A DNA stretch of 60,363 nucleotides. It comes from Lachnospiraceae bacterium (GTDB taxonomy: Bacteria > Bacillota > Clostridia > Lachnospirales > Lachnospiraceae). Each line of letters begins with the position of its first letter. Position 1 is the stretch's first letter. The position numbers and the translations under genes were made by a program. The stretch lies in NCBI GenBank assembly GCA_016290615.1, contig JAEEUS010000010.1, positions 1 to 60,363 of the forward strand. Direction: 5' to 3'. The notes under the pieces were generated by a model. That model ran no database searches, had not been told where the DNA came from, and saw only the letters and a program-made list of their open reading frames with translations. Below, piece by piece: positions 15,274 to 22,932 of this stretch.

Positions 15274-15501
15274 TTAGCAAGCTACCGAAAAACGTCTTAT
15301 AAGTCTCTCAAAATGTTCATCATATCCGTGAACGGTTACATTTATCGCTTTATTAAGGTCAAGTCCCAAAACGCCCAGGATAGACTTCGCATCTACAATG
15401 AAATGCGTATCGGTAGAAGCATCTATATAGCAATCACTCTTGCCGGCCGCTTCTACAAAATCACGAACTTCCGAGGGTCTTAGCTTTATCTTATAATCCA
15501 T
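15274..15501 (-). CDS. HPr-like (Crh-type) protein lacking His15
   Basis: From the ATG at 15501, preceded by an AGGGAGGT site, there are 75 residues with the HPr fold: DFVEAAG helix, IDASTDTHFIVDAKSILGVLGL, and VTVHGYDEHFERL. The site-1 loop normally reads HARP; here it is KLRP, so the phosphorylated His15 is Lys6. The regulatory Ser46 region is kept as AKSILG (Ser40). It cannot carry PTS phosphate in the usual way. As in Crh, it may act only through Ser phosphorylation in catabolite control. It is monocistronic between a terminator and a promoter. Confidence 0.82.
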   Translation of the reverse strand: MDYKIKLRPSEVRDFVEAAGKSDCYIDASTDTHFIVDAKSILGVLGLDLNKAINVTVHGYDEHFERLIRRFSVAC

Positions 15502-15576
15502 CCCTATATTACCTCCCTGAAGACTAAAACAACTCTTGAAAAAAACTGTCTTCGCCGTTTTTTTCAACTTTTCAAG

Positions 15577-15604
15577 ATTATACACATAAAAAGGTAATAA
15601 GTAA
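15577..15604 (-). promoter_or_regulatory. Promoter of the HPr-like gene
   Basis: TTACTT (15599-15604), 16 bases, TATAAT (15577-15582). A second TATAAT on the same strand lies at 15604-15609. The leader of about 70 bases contains an 11-bp hairpin, TTGAAAAAAAC/GTTTTTTTCAA, at 15536-15546 with 15557-15567. Confidence 0.5.
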
Positions 15605-15671
15605 TTATACAAAATGTAGATAATAAGTGCCGTTTTGCCCCCAAACCTTGTAAAATTTCATGGAAATCGAT

Positions 15672-16682
15672 TTACAGAAGTGCTACACCAGCCTCTTTTG
15701 CCTTGTCAACAACATCCTGAGGCCACAGAGAACACTGTACTTCGCCGATATGCGCTTTTCTTAAGAAGAACATACATATACGGCTCTGTCCGATACCTCC
15801 GCCTATTGTATACGGAAGCTGTTTTTCTATGATGGCCTTCTGGAAGGGAAGATCCGCTCTCTCTTCGCAGCCTGCCTTCTTTAACTGGCTTATCATAGAG
15901 TCCTCATCAACTCTTATACCCATGCTTGAGAGCTCGAGTGCTATATCGAGCACCGGATAGTAAACGATTATGTCTGCGTTTAATTCCCAGTCATCATAAT
16001 CAGGAGCTCTTCCGTCGTGCTTTTCTCCGTTTGATAAAAGATCGCCTATCTTCATGAGACATACAGCGCCTTTTTCCTTGGCGATGAGGTATTCTCTCTC
16101 TTTTGCGCTCTTGTCGGGATACATATCAAGAAGTTCCTGTGTTGTGATGAAGAATATCTCCCTGGGAAGGACCTCCTGAATGTAGTCATAACGTATGGCC
16201 ATGTATTTTTCTGTCTTTCTTAAGACATCAAATACGGTTTTTACGACCAGTTTGAGAGTCTCTTCTGTTCTTTCTTCCTTGGTTATTATCTTCTCCCAGT
16301 CCCACTGATCAACATAGATCGAATGTATATTGTCGGTATCCTCGTCTCTTCTGATGGCAGACATATCGGTATACAGACCCTTGCCGGTCTCAAAACCGTA
16401 CTTCTTTAATGCATATCTTTTCCATTTGGCAAGGCTGTGTACTATTTCGGCCTCTTTCTCGTCCTGTTCCTTGATACCGAATTTAACAGGTCTCTCAACA
16501 CCATTGAGATTATCATTGAGTCCTGATGCCGGCTCTACAAATAGAGGGGCTGATACGCGTAGCAAATCCAATTTTTCTGCAAGTAAGTTCTGGAAAAAGT
16601 CCTTGACTGTCTTTATTCCCACCTGTGTGTCATAAAGACCGAGCTGTGACTTGTATCCATCCGGAATAATAATAGTTCCCAT
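15672..16682 (-). CDS. asnA: Aspartate-ammonia ligase (asparagine synthetase A)
   Basis: AsnA makes asparagine from aspartate, ammonia and ATP. The 336 residues match the family, which resembles class II aminoacyl-tRNA synthetases. Typical segments are LLRVSAPLFVEPASGLNDNLNG near residue 40, VERPVKF, DMSAIRRDED (about 106-115), YVDQWDWEK, HDGRAPDYDDW, and the final GGGIGQSRICMFFL. An AAAGG site precedes the ATG. I see no T-box in the short gap upstream. Confidence 0.95.
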   Translation of the reverse strand: MGTIIIPDGYKSQLGLYDTQVGIKTVKDFFQNLLAEKLDLLRVSAPLFVEPASGLNDNLNGVERPVKFGIKEQDEKEAEIVHSLAKWKRYALKKYGFETGKGLYTDMSAIRRDEDTDNIHSIYVDQWDWEKIITKEERTEETLKLVVKTVFDVLRKTEKYMAIRYDYIQEVLPREIFFITTQELLDMYPDKSAKEREYLIAKEKGAVCLMKIGDLLSNGEKHDGRAPDYDDWELNADIIVYYPVLDIALELSSMGIRVDEDSMISQLKKAGCEERADLPFQKAIIEKQLPYTIGGGIGQSRICMFFLRKAHIGEVQCSLWPQDVVDKAKEAGVALL

Positions 16683-16748
16683 GATGTTCGCCTTTCTTAT
16701 GATTATATAGATTTTAAAAAAATATTCTTCATACTACCACTGCGTTTT

Positions 16749-17582
16749 TTATGTGTCAATGTTTTTTTCACTGAATATAAGATACAGTGCACCCAGCGTA
16801 ATACACACCTCGAATACGATACCAAAAACCGAGAATACCGCTGCTCTTAGTGAAGGTATGCTCATCAAAACATAAACCGCCGTATTTGAGATACAGTGAA
16901 ACAGTACAGGATAGACAAATGAACCGTATCTTTCGTACACGCAGCATATGATGATCCCCATGACAGTGCCGTATACGAACTGGACAAGATTGCCGTGGCT
17001 TAATCCGAACAACAAAGATCCCGCTATCACCGCGATAGGGAGATTAAAGTATCTTCTCAGCCTGTTATATATGATCCCTCTGTGCACTATCTCTTCGGTA
17101 ACGGGTGTTATTAGTCCATAGACCAGGATACCGAGCCCCAAAGGGAGCGAAAACTGAGTTGATGCCGTCTTCGTAAATGACTGTGACGTTGATGTAAAGC
17201 CTGTTGATGAAGCTATGACATTAACAAGTATCGAAGCAGATATGGCAAGTACCGTTACATAGCTTATGCGGCTTATCCTTTTATCGGGGCCGGGAAGTAT
17301 CCTGGGATACTCTTTTATAAACGACCATATGAGAGGCAGTGTCGCCAATATCAGAGCCGTTATCCTGATAAGGACCGCCCACATCGTGGAATTGTTTGAA
17401 AAAGTATCCGAAACCTGCGTTCCGTACTGCCCAGTACCTATTAAAGACGCACAGCCAAACGTCACTATCTGGTTAAGATAGTAATATACGAACTCGGGTG
17501 AAACTATGCTGAGCGATTTTGCAAATGAGTTCTTTAGCATATACGGAGTTTTTGTGATCCTGTTTTCAAGCGGTTTTAACAT
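16749..17582 (-). CDS. CPBP-family intramembrane metalloprotease
   Basis: 277 residues with about seven membrane helices. The active-site motifs are EEIVHRG (about residues 164-170), LLFGLSHGN and HCISN. The first 20 residues are basic and cytoplasmic. The role is unknown; relatives take part in protein processing or self-immunity. It diverges from the thiT promoter, with a GGAAGAGG site before the ATG. It is the second CPBP gene in the window and is not closely similar to the one at 8925-9533. Confidence 0.88.
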   Translation of the reverse strand: MLKPLENRITKTPYMLKNSFAKSLSIVSPEFVYYYLNQIVTFGCASLIGTGQYGTQVSDTFSNNSTMWAVLIRITALILATLPLIWSFIKEYPRILPGPDKRISRISYVTVLAISASILVNVIASSTGFTSTSQSFTKTASTQFSLPLGLGILVYGLITPVTEEIVHRGIIYNRLRRYFNLPIAVIAGSLLFGLSHGNLVQFVYGTVMGIIICCVYERYGSFVYPVLFHCISNTAVYVLMSIPSLRAAVFSVFGIVFEVCITLGALYLIFSEKNIDT

Positions 17583-17606
17583 GATTCCTCTTCCTGTAAG
17601 TTTTTA

Positions 17607-17635
17607 TTGACAATGCCTCTTGGCAGTACTATACT
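17607..17635 (+). promoter_or_regulatory. Promoter of thiT
   Basis: TTGACA (17607-17612), 17 bases, TATACT (17630-17635), about 20 bases before the TPP aptamer. Confidence 0.8.
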
Positions 17636-17656
17636 CTGAATCGTTAATCAAATATC

Positions 17657-17741
17657 ACGCTAGGGGAGCATATGCTGAGATTGAGTTTTTACTCTGACCC
17701 TCATAACTTGAACCGGGTAACACCGGCGTAAGGAAGCATTG
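17657..17741 (+). ncRNA. TPP (thi-box) riboswitch
   Basis: Conserved elements in order: GGGGAGC (17663-17669), GCTGAGATTGAG, ACTCTGACCCT, AACTTGAACCGGGTAA, CACCGGCGTAAGGAAGC. These are the thi-box signature. Downstream, TCCCCT (17764-17769) is complementary to AGGGGA (17662-17667) in the aptamer. A GACC/GGTC hairpin (17783-17796) precedes the GGGAGG ribosome site (17809-17814). No U-tract terminator is evident, so control of translation is likely. Confidence 0.93.
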
Positions 17742-17821
17742 ACTGCGATAAGCAGTTACTCTGTCCCCTCTGGGTGAATGATGACCGTATGTGGTCGTAC
17801 TATTTTCCGGGAGGTTTTTTT

Positions 17822-18640
17822 ATGTCACAAGAAACAAGCATTTCTAACGCAAGAAAGATCACGGAAGCTGCGATAATGATCGCGCTTGCTACCGTTCTTT
17901 CACTCATCAAGCTGCTCGATCTGCCTTACGGCGGTTCGGTAACCATAGCCAGCATGCTGCCGGTTATCATCATTGCTTACCGTCACGGTTTAAAATTCGG
18001 TATACTAACAGGTTTTGTATTCGGAATAATCCAGCAGCTATTAGGCCTTAATACCCTGTCATACGTAACATCATGGCAGTCGGTAGTCGCAATAATCCTT
18101 CTTGACTACCTGATAGCATTTGCAGTCCTTGGCCTTGGAGGTTCTTTCAAAAACATCTCATCACAGCCAAAAGGCCTTTTACTCGGCTCTGTTCTTGCAT
18201 GTCTTGTAAGATATATATGTCATGTAATTTCAGGCGCTACAGTCTGGGCAGGACTCTCTATCCCGACAAATGCGGCACTTGCGTATTCCATCGGATACAA
18301 TGCAACATATATGATCCCCGAAACGATCGTTACCGCTGTTGTTGCCTACTACATCGGATCTATGCTTGATTTTAGGAGCGATAACATCACTCAGCTTGGC
18401 AGATTCGATAAAACTGGCATTCCCGTACTTAAGTGGATAGGCGGGCTCATAGCAGCCGCTGCTCTCGTGTTTGACGTCAGAACCGTCTTTTCAAACATCC
18501 AGAATGCCGAGACCGGTGAATTTGACGCAACGGGCTTTGCAAGTGTAAACTGGATATTGATAGCAGCTGTAAGCGTTATCGCCATCATAGCTGCGATCGT
18601 TCTGTTCTACATTTCCTCAAAAAAGAACGAAAAAGAATGA
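17822..18640 (+). CDS. thiT: Thiamine ECF transporter S component with C-terminal extension
   Basis: ThiT binds thiamine and works with a shared ECF module. The ATG at 17822 follows GGGAGG by 7 bases. The protein has 272 residues against about 190 in characterised ThiT. Residues 1-185 show the family pattern: ITEAAIMIALATVLSLIKL, PYGGSVTIASMLPVIIIAYRHGLKFG, and ATVWAG with the conserved substrate-side Trp. The extra 80 residues add two helices (about 200-220 and 235-260) and a Lys/Glu tail. It is controlled by a TPP riboswitch and forms an operon with thiN. Confidence 0.9.
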   Translation: MSQETSISNARKITEAAIMIALATVLSLIKLLDLPYGGSVTIASMLPVIIIAYRHGLKFGILTGFVFGIIQQLLGLNTLSYVTSWQSVVAIILLDYLIAFAVLGLGGSFKNISSQPKGLLLGSVLACLVRYICHVISGATVWAGLSIPTNAALAYSIGYNATYMIPETIVTAVVAYYIGSMLDFRSDNITQLGRFDKTGIPVLKWIGGLIAAAALVFDVRTVFSNIQNAETGEFDATGFASVNWILIAAVSVIAIIAAIVLFYISSKKNEKE

Positions 18641-18662
18641 TCATCATATAAGGAGGATCCCT

Positions 18663-19286
18663 ATGAGTACGTGCCTTATTATATCGGGCGGAGATTTCTC
18701 TCCTATTCCCGCAACTATCGAATACGATTATGTCATTGCATGCGATCACGGATATGATCACGCAAGGACTCTCAAGATAAAGCCCGATCTCATAGTCGGA
18801 GACTTCGATTCCTGCTGTTCAGACGCTTCTGATTATGAAGACATTCCCGTTCGCGAGTTTCCGTCCCACAAGGATGACAGCGACACAATGTTAGCTATCA
18901 GATATGCTCTGTCTGCAGGATATAAACACATAATCATCAGCTGCGCTCTGGGCGGACGTCTCGACCACACCCTGGCCAATATTCAGTCCATGGCATTTGT
19001 TGCAAGCCACGGCGGAGAATGCGAGCTGATAAGCAAGTCAGAGTATTTAAGGACATTTACGGGCGGTATGATATCACTCCCCAGAAAGGACGGATATTCC
19101 CTGTCCGTATATGCTCTTTCAGATCAGTGTACAAATGTTAGCATCATAGGATCTGCCTACGACTGCGAAAACATCACCATAACCAACACATTTCCTCTGG
19201 GACTCAGTAATTACTGGAAAAGCGACAGAGTCACCATCAAGATGTCTGACGGCATACTTCTGGTCGTACAGTCCTTGTACGCATGA
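18663..19286 (+). CDS. thiN: Thiamine pyrophosphokinase
   Basis: ThiN converts thiamine and ATP to thiamine pyrophosphate, so it activates what ThiT brings in. The 207 residues contain GDFDS (46-50), the HKDDSDTM motif (69-76), and GGRLDH (97-102), all characteristic of the family. AAGGAGGATC lies just before the ATG. The TPP made here should close the riboswitch that governs the operon. It ends 1 base from the convergent addA stop, leaving no room for a terminator between them. Confidence 0.95.
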   Translation: MSTCLIISGGDFSPIPATIEYDYVIACDHGYDHARTLKIKPDLIVGDFDSCCSDASDYEDIPVREFPSHKDDSDTMLAIRYALSAGYKHIIISCALGGRLDHTLANIQSMAFVASHGGECELISKSEYLRTFTGGMISLPRKDGYSLSVYALSDQCTNVSIIGSAYDCENITITNTFPLGLSNYWKSDRVTIKMSDGILLVVQSLYA

Positions 19287-19287
19287 T

Positions 19288-22200
19288 CTAAAGTTTGATC
19301 GTTTCATTAAGCGAGAATGAATAAATGAGCTTTTGTTTTACCTTCATTCCCGTTATCTTTTCAAGAGCTTCCCTGTAATAATCAAGCTGAAGCTCATATC
19401 TGTCTATAAGAGCCTGTTTTGATGAAACAGCATCTGTTTTATAATCCATCAGCACTATCTCATCATCTTCAACAAAGAACGCATCTATTATACCCTGTAT
19501 CAGAACAGTTTCCTCGCAAGGGAATTCCTTGTTTAATCTGTCGGCACTTATACCCAGTACGAACGGCTGCTCCAAACTCAGCGCTCCACGCTTTGCCGCC
19601 TCGCACATCCTGATGCCAAGGTCCGACAAAAGGAATGATAACACCTTGTTTTTATCTACAAGCTCCGCTTCATCCCTGTCTATCCTTCCGCTTTCTATCT
19701 CGCCTTCGATGACAGTTGTGACAAAGTTCAGTTGACTGCTTTGGTCAAGGCTGTCAAGTCCACAACTGCCAGCAAAATCAAACAGTTCCATAACTCTGTG
19801 ATACGCTGTTCCTCTGACAGTCCCGCTAACCTTTTTTTCGTCTGATACGAATGTCGGGATATATTTTTCAGGCTCATGTTCGGTAAAAAACTGGGCCGGA
19901 AGATCTTCGATCCCGTTGTCCGAAAGCTTCTCCAAAATGGCATTCATCTTTAATTCGGAAACAGAAGTTTTTGTATAAAGCTGTTCCAGATTTTTGTGTG
20001 GATATTTAAACGTGATTTTATTTTTGACTTCAGTCAGTGTTTCGCCGGATAAGGTATCATCTGTGATCTTTTCAATATCGGTATTAAGCTCTATCCTTCT
20101 TCTTTCCTTTGCAAGCCCTTCACTGACAGCTCCTCTTTCGTTCTCTTCCGCCCCGCTTATGAGTACTCTTACAGGGAAACTATCATCAATCGAAGAAAGA
20201 ACAGCATCTAAAAAGCTTGAAAAACCGCTCCTTACATGATAGGGCAAAAGCCCGTTTTTGTCGCAAATACTGCCAAGCTGCAAAGCATTATACTTCTCAA
20301 GCATCAATTCCGGGTCTGATACACACGCTGTCATTATCAGCTTTTCCTTGGCTCTTGTCATGGCAACATATAATACACGAAGCTCTTCTGCGATGTCATC
20401 GAGCTTTATTCGTCTTGCAAGGGTATTGTATCTAATGTCGGTATGACGAACGTTCTTTACGGTATCCACATACTCAAATGCAACTCCCAGCTGTCTTTCA
20501 AACAGCATCCTGGCGCTTGTATCCATCTGATTGAATCTCTTGGACAGTCCGCTTACTATGCATATCGGGAATTCAAGTCCCTTTGACTTGTGAATGCTCA
20601 TTATCCTGACTACATCGGCTCTTTCGTCGACCAGTGCGGATTCGCCGTAATCTATCTCGTAGCTCTGGATTTCGTTTATATATCTTATAAAGTGATACAG
20701 GCCTTTGAAAGAGCCTCTCTCGTACTGCTTGGCCTTTTCAATGAGCATGTATACGTTTGCTCTTCTCTGATCCCCGTACGGCAGTGACAGTATGTGATAC
20801 ATATACCCGGTCTCATCGATGATCTCTTCTATAAGCTCGTTGATCGGGGTATAGACTACCTTTTCCCTGTATCTTTTTATGAATTCCATAAATCTGATGC
20901 TTTTAGCTTTTATGGCGTCGTTTATCCTGTCCTGTGCCTCGAATTTCCCCTCAGAGATCGCCTTTATCGCATCGTAGAGCTCGCATTTTGACGCGGATCT
21001 TACCAGCGCTATCTCTTCTTTGTCAAATCCTCCGAACACTCCCGTTAAGACCCCGTAAAGCTCTATCTCGCTTCTGGGGTTATCCAAAACCTGCAGCATG
21101 CACAGTAGCTGCTTGATCTCAAGGGCAGAAAAATATCCCGTCTTTGAAGATATGAATGCCGGTATGGAAAATCTTGCAAATACATTCGCAAACACGTCAT
21201 CCCAGCCTTTATTGCTCCTTAAAAGGATCGCTATATCGCTGTATCTGCACGGTCTGACACTGTCCTTTTCGCAGATCATGTATTTGCCCACAAGAGAGCG
21301 TATCCTGCCTGCCACATAGACAGCTTCCTGTTCGATCTTGCTTATATTGCCTTCATCATATGAGATGAGACAAAGCTCAGTCGTATGATCTGACCCCGTA
21401 TCCGAATACTCGGCCATGGCATGCAGTCTTGCATCCTCGTCGTAATCGATATTTCCAAGGTCCTTCCCCATTATCCGCTTGAATACGCTATTTACGCTGT
21501 CAACGACCTCTGCCCTGCTTCTGTAGTTAGCGCTTAGATCTATGCGGATATCATTTTTAGCCTCTTTATAGGTCTCGTATTTTTCCATAAAGAGTTCTGG
21601 ACAGGCTCTTCTGAAGCTGTATATGCTCTGCTTAACGTCACCGACCATGAATCGGTTGAATCTTCCTATGCTCTCTCCCGCTATGGATTCAAGTATCTTT
21701 TCCTGAACTAGGTTTGAATCCTGGTATTCATCAACCATTATCTCATCATATACATCCCTGTAATCAAGGGCGCACCTTGTCGGAACATACTCATCGTTTT
21801 CCTTTTTTAGCAGTATCCTCAGAGCAAAGTGTTCCATATCGGAGAAGTCTATGATCTTTCTTTTGTGCTTTTCATCTTCCAGCATGGAATCGTATCTTAA
21901 CAGCACATCCGATAAAGCATCCGTCACCTTTGCATTGACACTCATTCCCTTAAGGATCGCATCAACGGGCATGCAGAAAAAGTTCTTTTTAAGATCCGTC
22001 ACGATCTTTTTAACGCTTTCACGTATGTCTTTTGCCTGCTGTTTGCTCTCTTCAGACACATCCGGACTCTTCTTTGAGCTGAGCCTTGCAAACTCCGCCG
22101 TGGCAAGTCTTTCATAGTATTCGCTGTATGTCTGCGATCTGCCTATATGCTCTATAAGATCGAGGTCTGATAAAAGTGCATCCTTATACATGAAAGCACC

Positions 22201-22932
22201 GCCGGCACTGTCGGCTGAAGTGATGTTATACTCAGTGAGAAAATGCGCTTCATCAAGAAGTTTGGTCGCATATGACCTTAGTTGACTTCCCCATGCCGTA
22301 TCAAGGAGTCTGTTTTCATCCTCGCACTTATAGTCCTCTCTTCTTTCTTCAATGTACTCCCTTACAAAGGGATTATTCCTGCAGACGCCGTAGGCATCTA
22401 TTATTATCTCCTTGAGTGCCTTAAGACTGTTTCCTGCTGCAAATCTGTCGGCTAAGAGCCTTATCTTGTCGGCATCCTCGCTCTCAAACATCTCTTCTAT
22501 CAGCTCATCGGCGATCTGAGCCTCCAAGAGCTTTATCTCTCCGGTTTCTGCGACTCTGAATGAAGGATCTATGCCTATATCGGCGAAATTGTTTCGTATC
22601 AGTGAAAGACAGAATCCGTGAATGGTGGAAATCTGCGCATTATGGATGAGAACAGCCTGTCTGTTAAGCTGCTCATCATACGGATCCTCAAGGAGAGCAT
22701 TCTCAATCGCATCTTCTATACGGCTTCTCATTTCCGATGCGGCAGCCTCGGTATATGTAAGCACAAGTATCCTGTCTATATCCACGGGCGCGGTCTTATC
22801 AGTGATCTTTTCAATTATCCTCTTTACAAGAACCGTTGTCTTTCCGCTTCCTGCAGCTGCGGATACTAGTATGTTTTTGTTTCTTGTATTGATAACACGA
22901 AGCTGTTCTTCAGAGTATCTTATCTCACCCAT
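19288..22932 (-). CDS. addA: AddA helicase-nuclease subunit
   Basis: AddAB resects double-strand breaks to a Chi-like site for RecA loading. The 1214 residues are normal for AddA. The UvrD-type helicase has Walker A AAAGSGKTTVL (about 24-34), Walker B-like IMVDEYQDSN, VGDVKQSIYSFR, the SIHKSKGLEFP motif, and LYVAMTRAKEKLIM. The C-terminal PD-(D/E)xK nuclease shows GTAYHRVME and the active site GIIDAFFVEDDEIVLMDYKTD. The start overlaps addB by 8 bases. It is last in a possible uraA-HDGYP-HDGYP-addB-addA run. Confidence 0.96.
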   Translation of the reverse strand: MGEIRYSEEQLRVINTRNKNILVSAAAGSGKTTVLVKRIIEKITDKTAPVDIDRILVLTYTEAAASEMRSRIEDAIENALLEDPYDEQLNRQAVLIHNAQISTIHGFCLSLIRNNFADIGIDPSFRVAETGEIKLLEAQIADELIEEMFESEDADKIRLLADRFAAGNSLKALKEIIIDAYGVCRNNPFVREYIEERREDYKCEDENRLLDTAWGSQLRSYATKLLDEAHFLTEYNITSADSAGGAFMYKDALLSDLDLIEHIGRSQTYSEYYERLATAEFARLSSKKSPDVSEESKQQAKDIRESVKKIVTDLKKNFFCMPVDAILKGMSVNAKVTDALSDVLLRYDSMLEDEKHKRKIIDFSDMEHFALRILLKKENDEYVPTRCALDYRDVYDEIMVDEYQDSNLVQEKILESIAGESIGRFNRFMVGDVKQSIYSFRRACPELFMEKYETYKEAKNDIRIDLSANYRSRAEVVDSVNSVFKRIMGKDLGNIDYDEDARLHAMAEYSDTGSDHTTELCLISYDEGNISKIEQEAVYVAGRIRSLVGKYMICEKDSVRPCRYSDIAILLRSNKGWDDVFANVFARFSIPAFISSKTGYFSALEIKQLLCMLQVLDNPRSEIELYGVLTGVFGGFDKEEIALVRSASKCELYDAIKAISEGKFEAQDRINDAIKAKSIRFMEFIKRYREKVVYTPINELIEEIIDETGYMYHILSLPYGDQRRANVYMLIEKAKQYERGSFKGLYHFIRYINEIQSYEIDYGESALVDERADVVRIMSIHKSKGLEFPICIVSGLSKRFNQMDTSARMLFERQLGVAFEYVDTVKNVRHTDIRYNTLARRIKLDDIAEELRVLYVAMTRAKEKLIMTACVSDPELMLEKYNALQLGSICDKNGLLPYHVRSGFSSFLDAVLSSIDDSFPVRVLISGAEENERGAVSEGLAKERRRIELNTDIEKITDDTLSGETLTEVKNKITFKYPHKNLEQLYTKTSVSELKMNAILEKLSDNGIEDLPAQFFTEHEPEKYIPTFVSDEKKVSGTVRGTAYHRVMELFDFAGSCGLDSLDQSSQLNFVTTVIEGEIESGRIDRDEAELVDKNKVLSFLLSDLGIRMCEAAKRGALSLEQPFVLGISADRLNKEFPCEETVLIQGIIDAFFVEDDEIVLMDYKTDAVSSKQALIDRYELQLDYYREALEKITGMKVKQKLIYSFSLNETIKL

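Noticed and set aside
16683-16748. T-box before asnA
   Set aside because: The gap is only 66 bases, too short for a T-box, and no specifier or T-box sequence is present.
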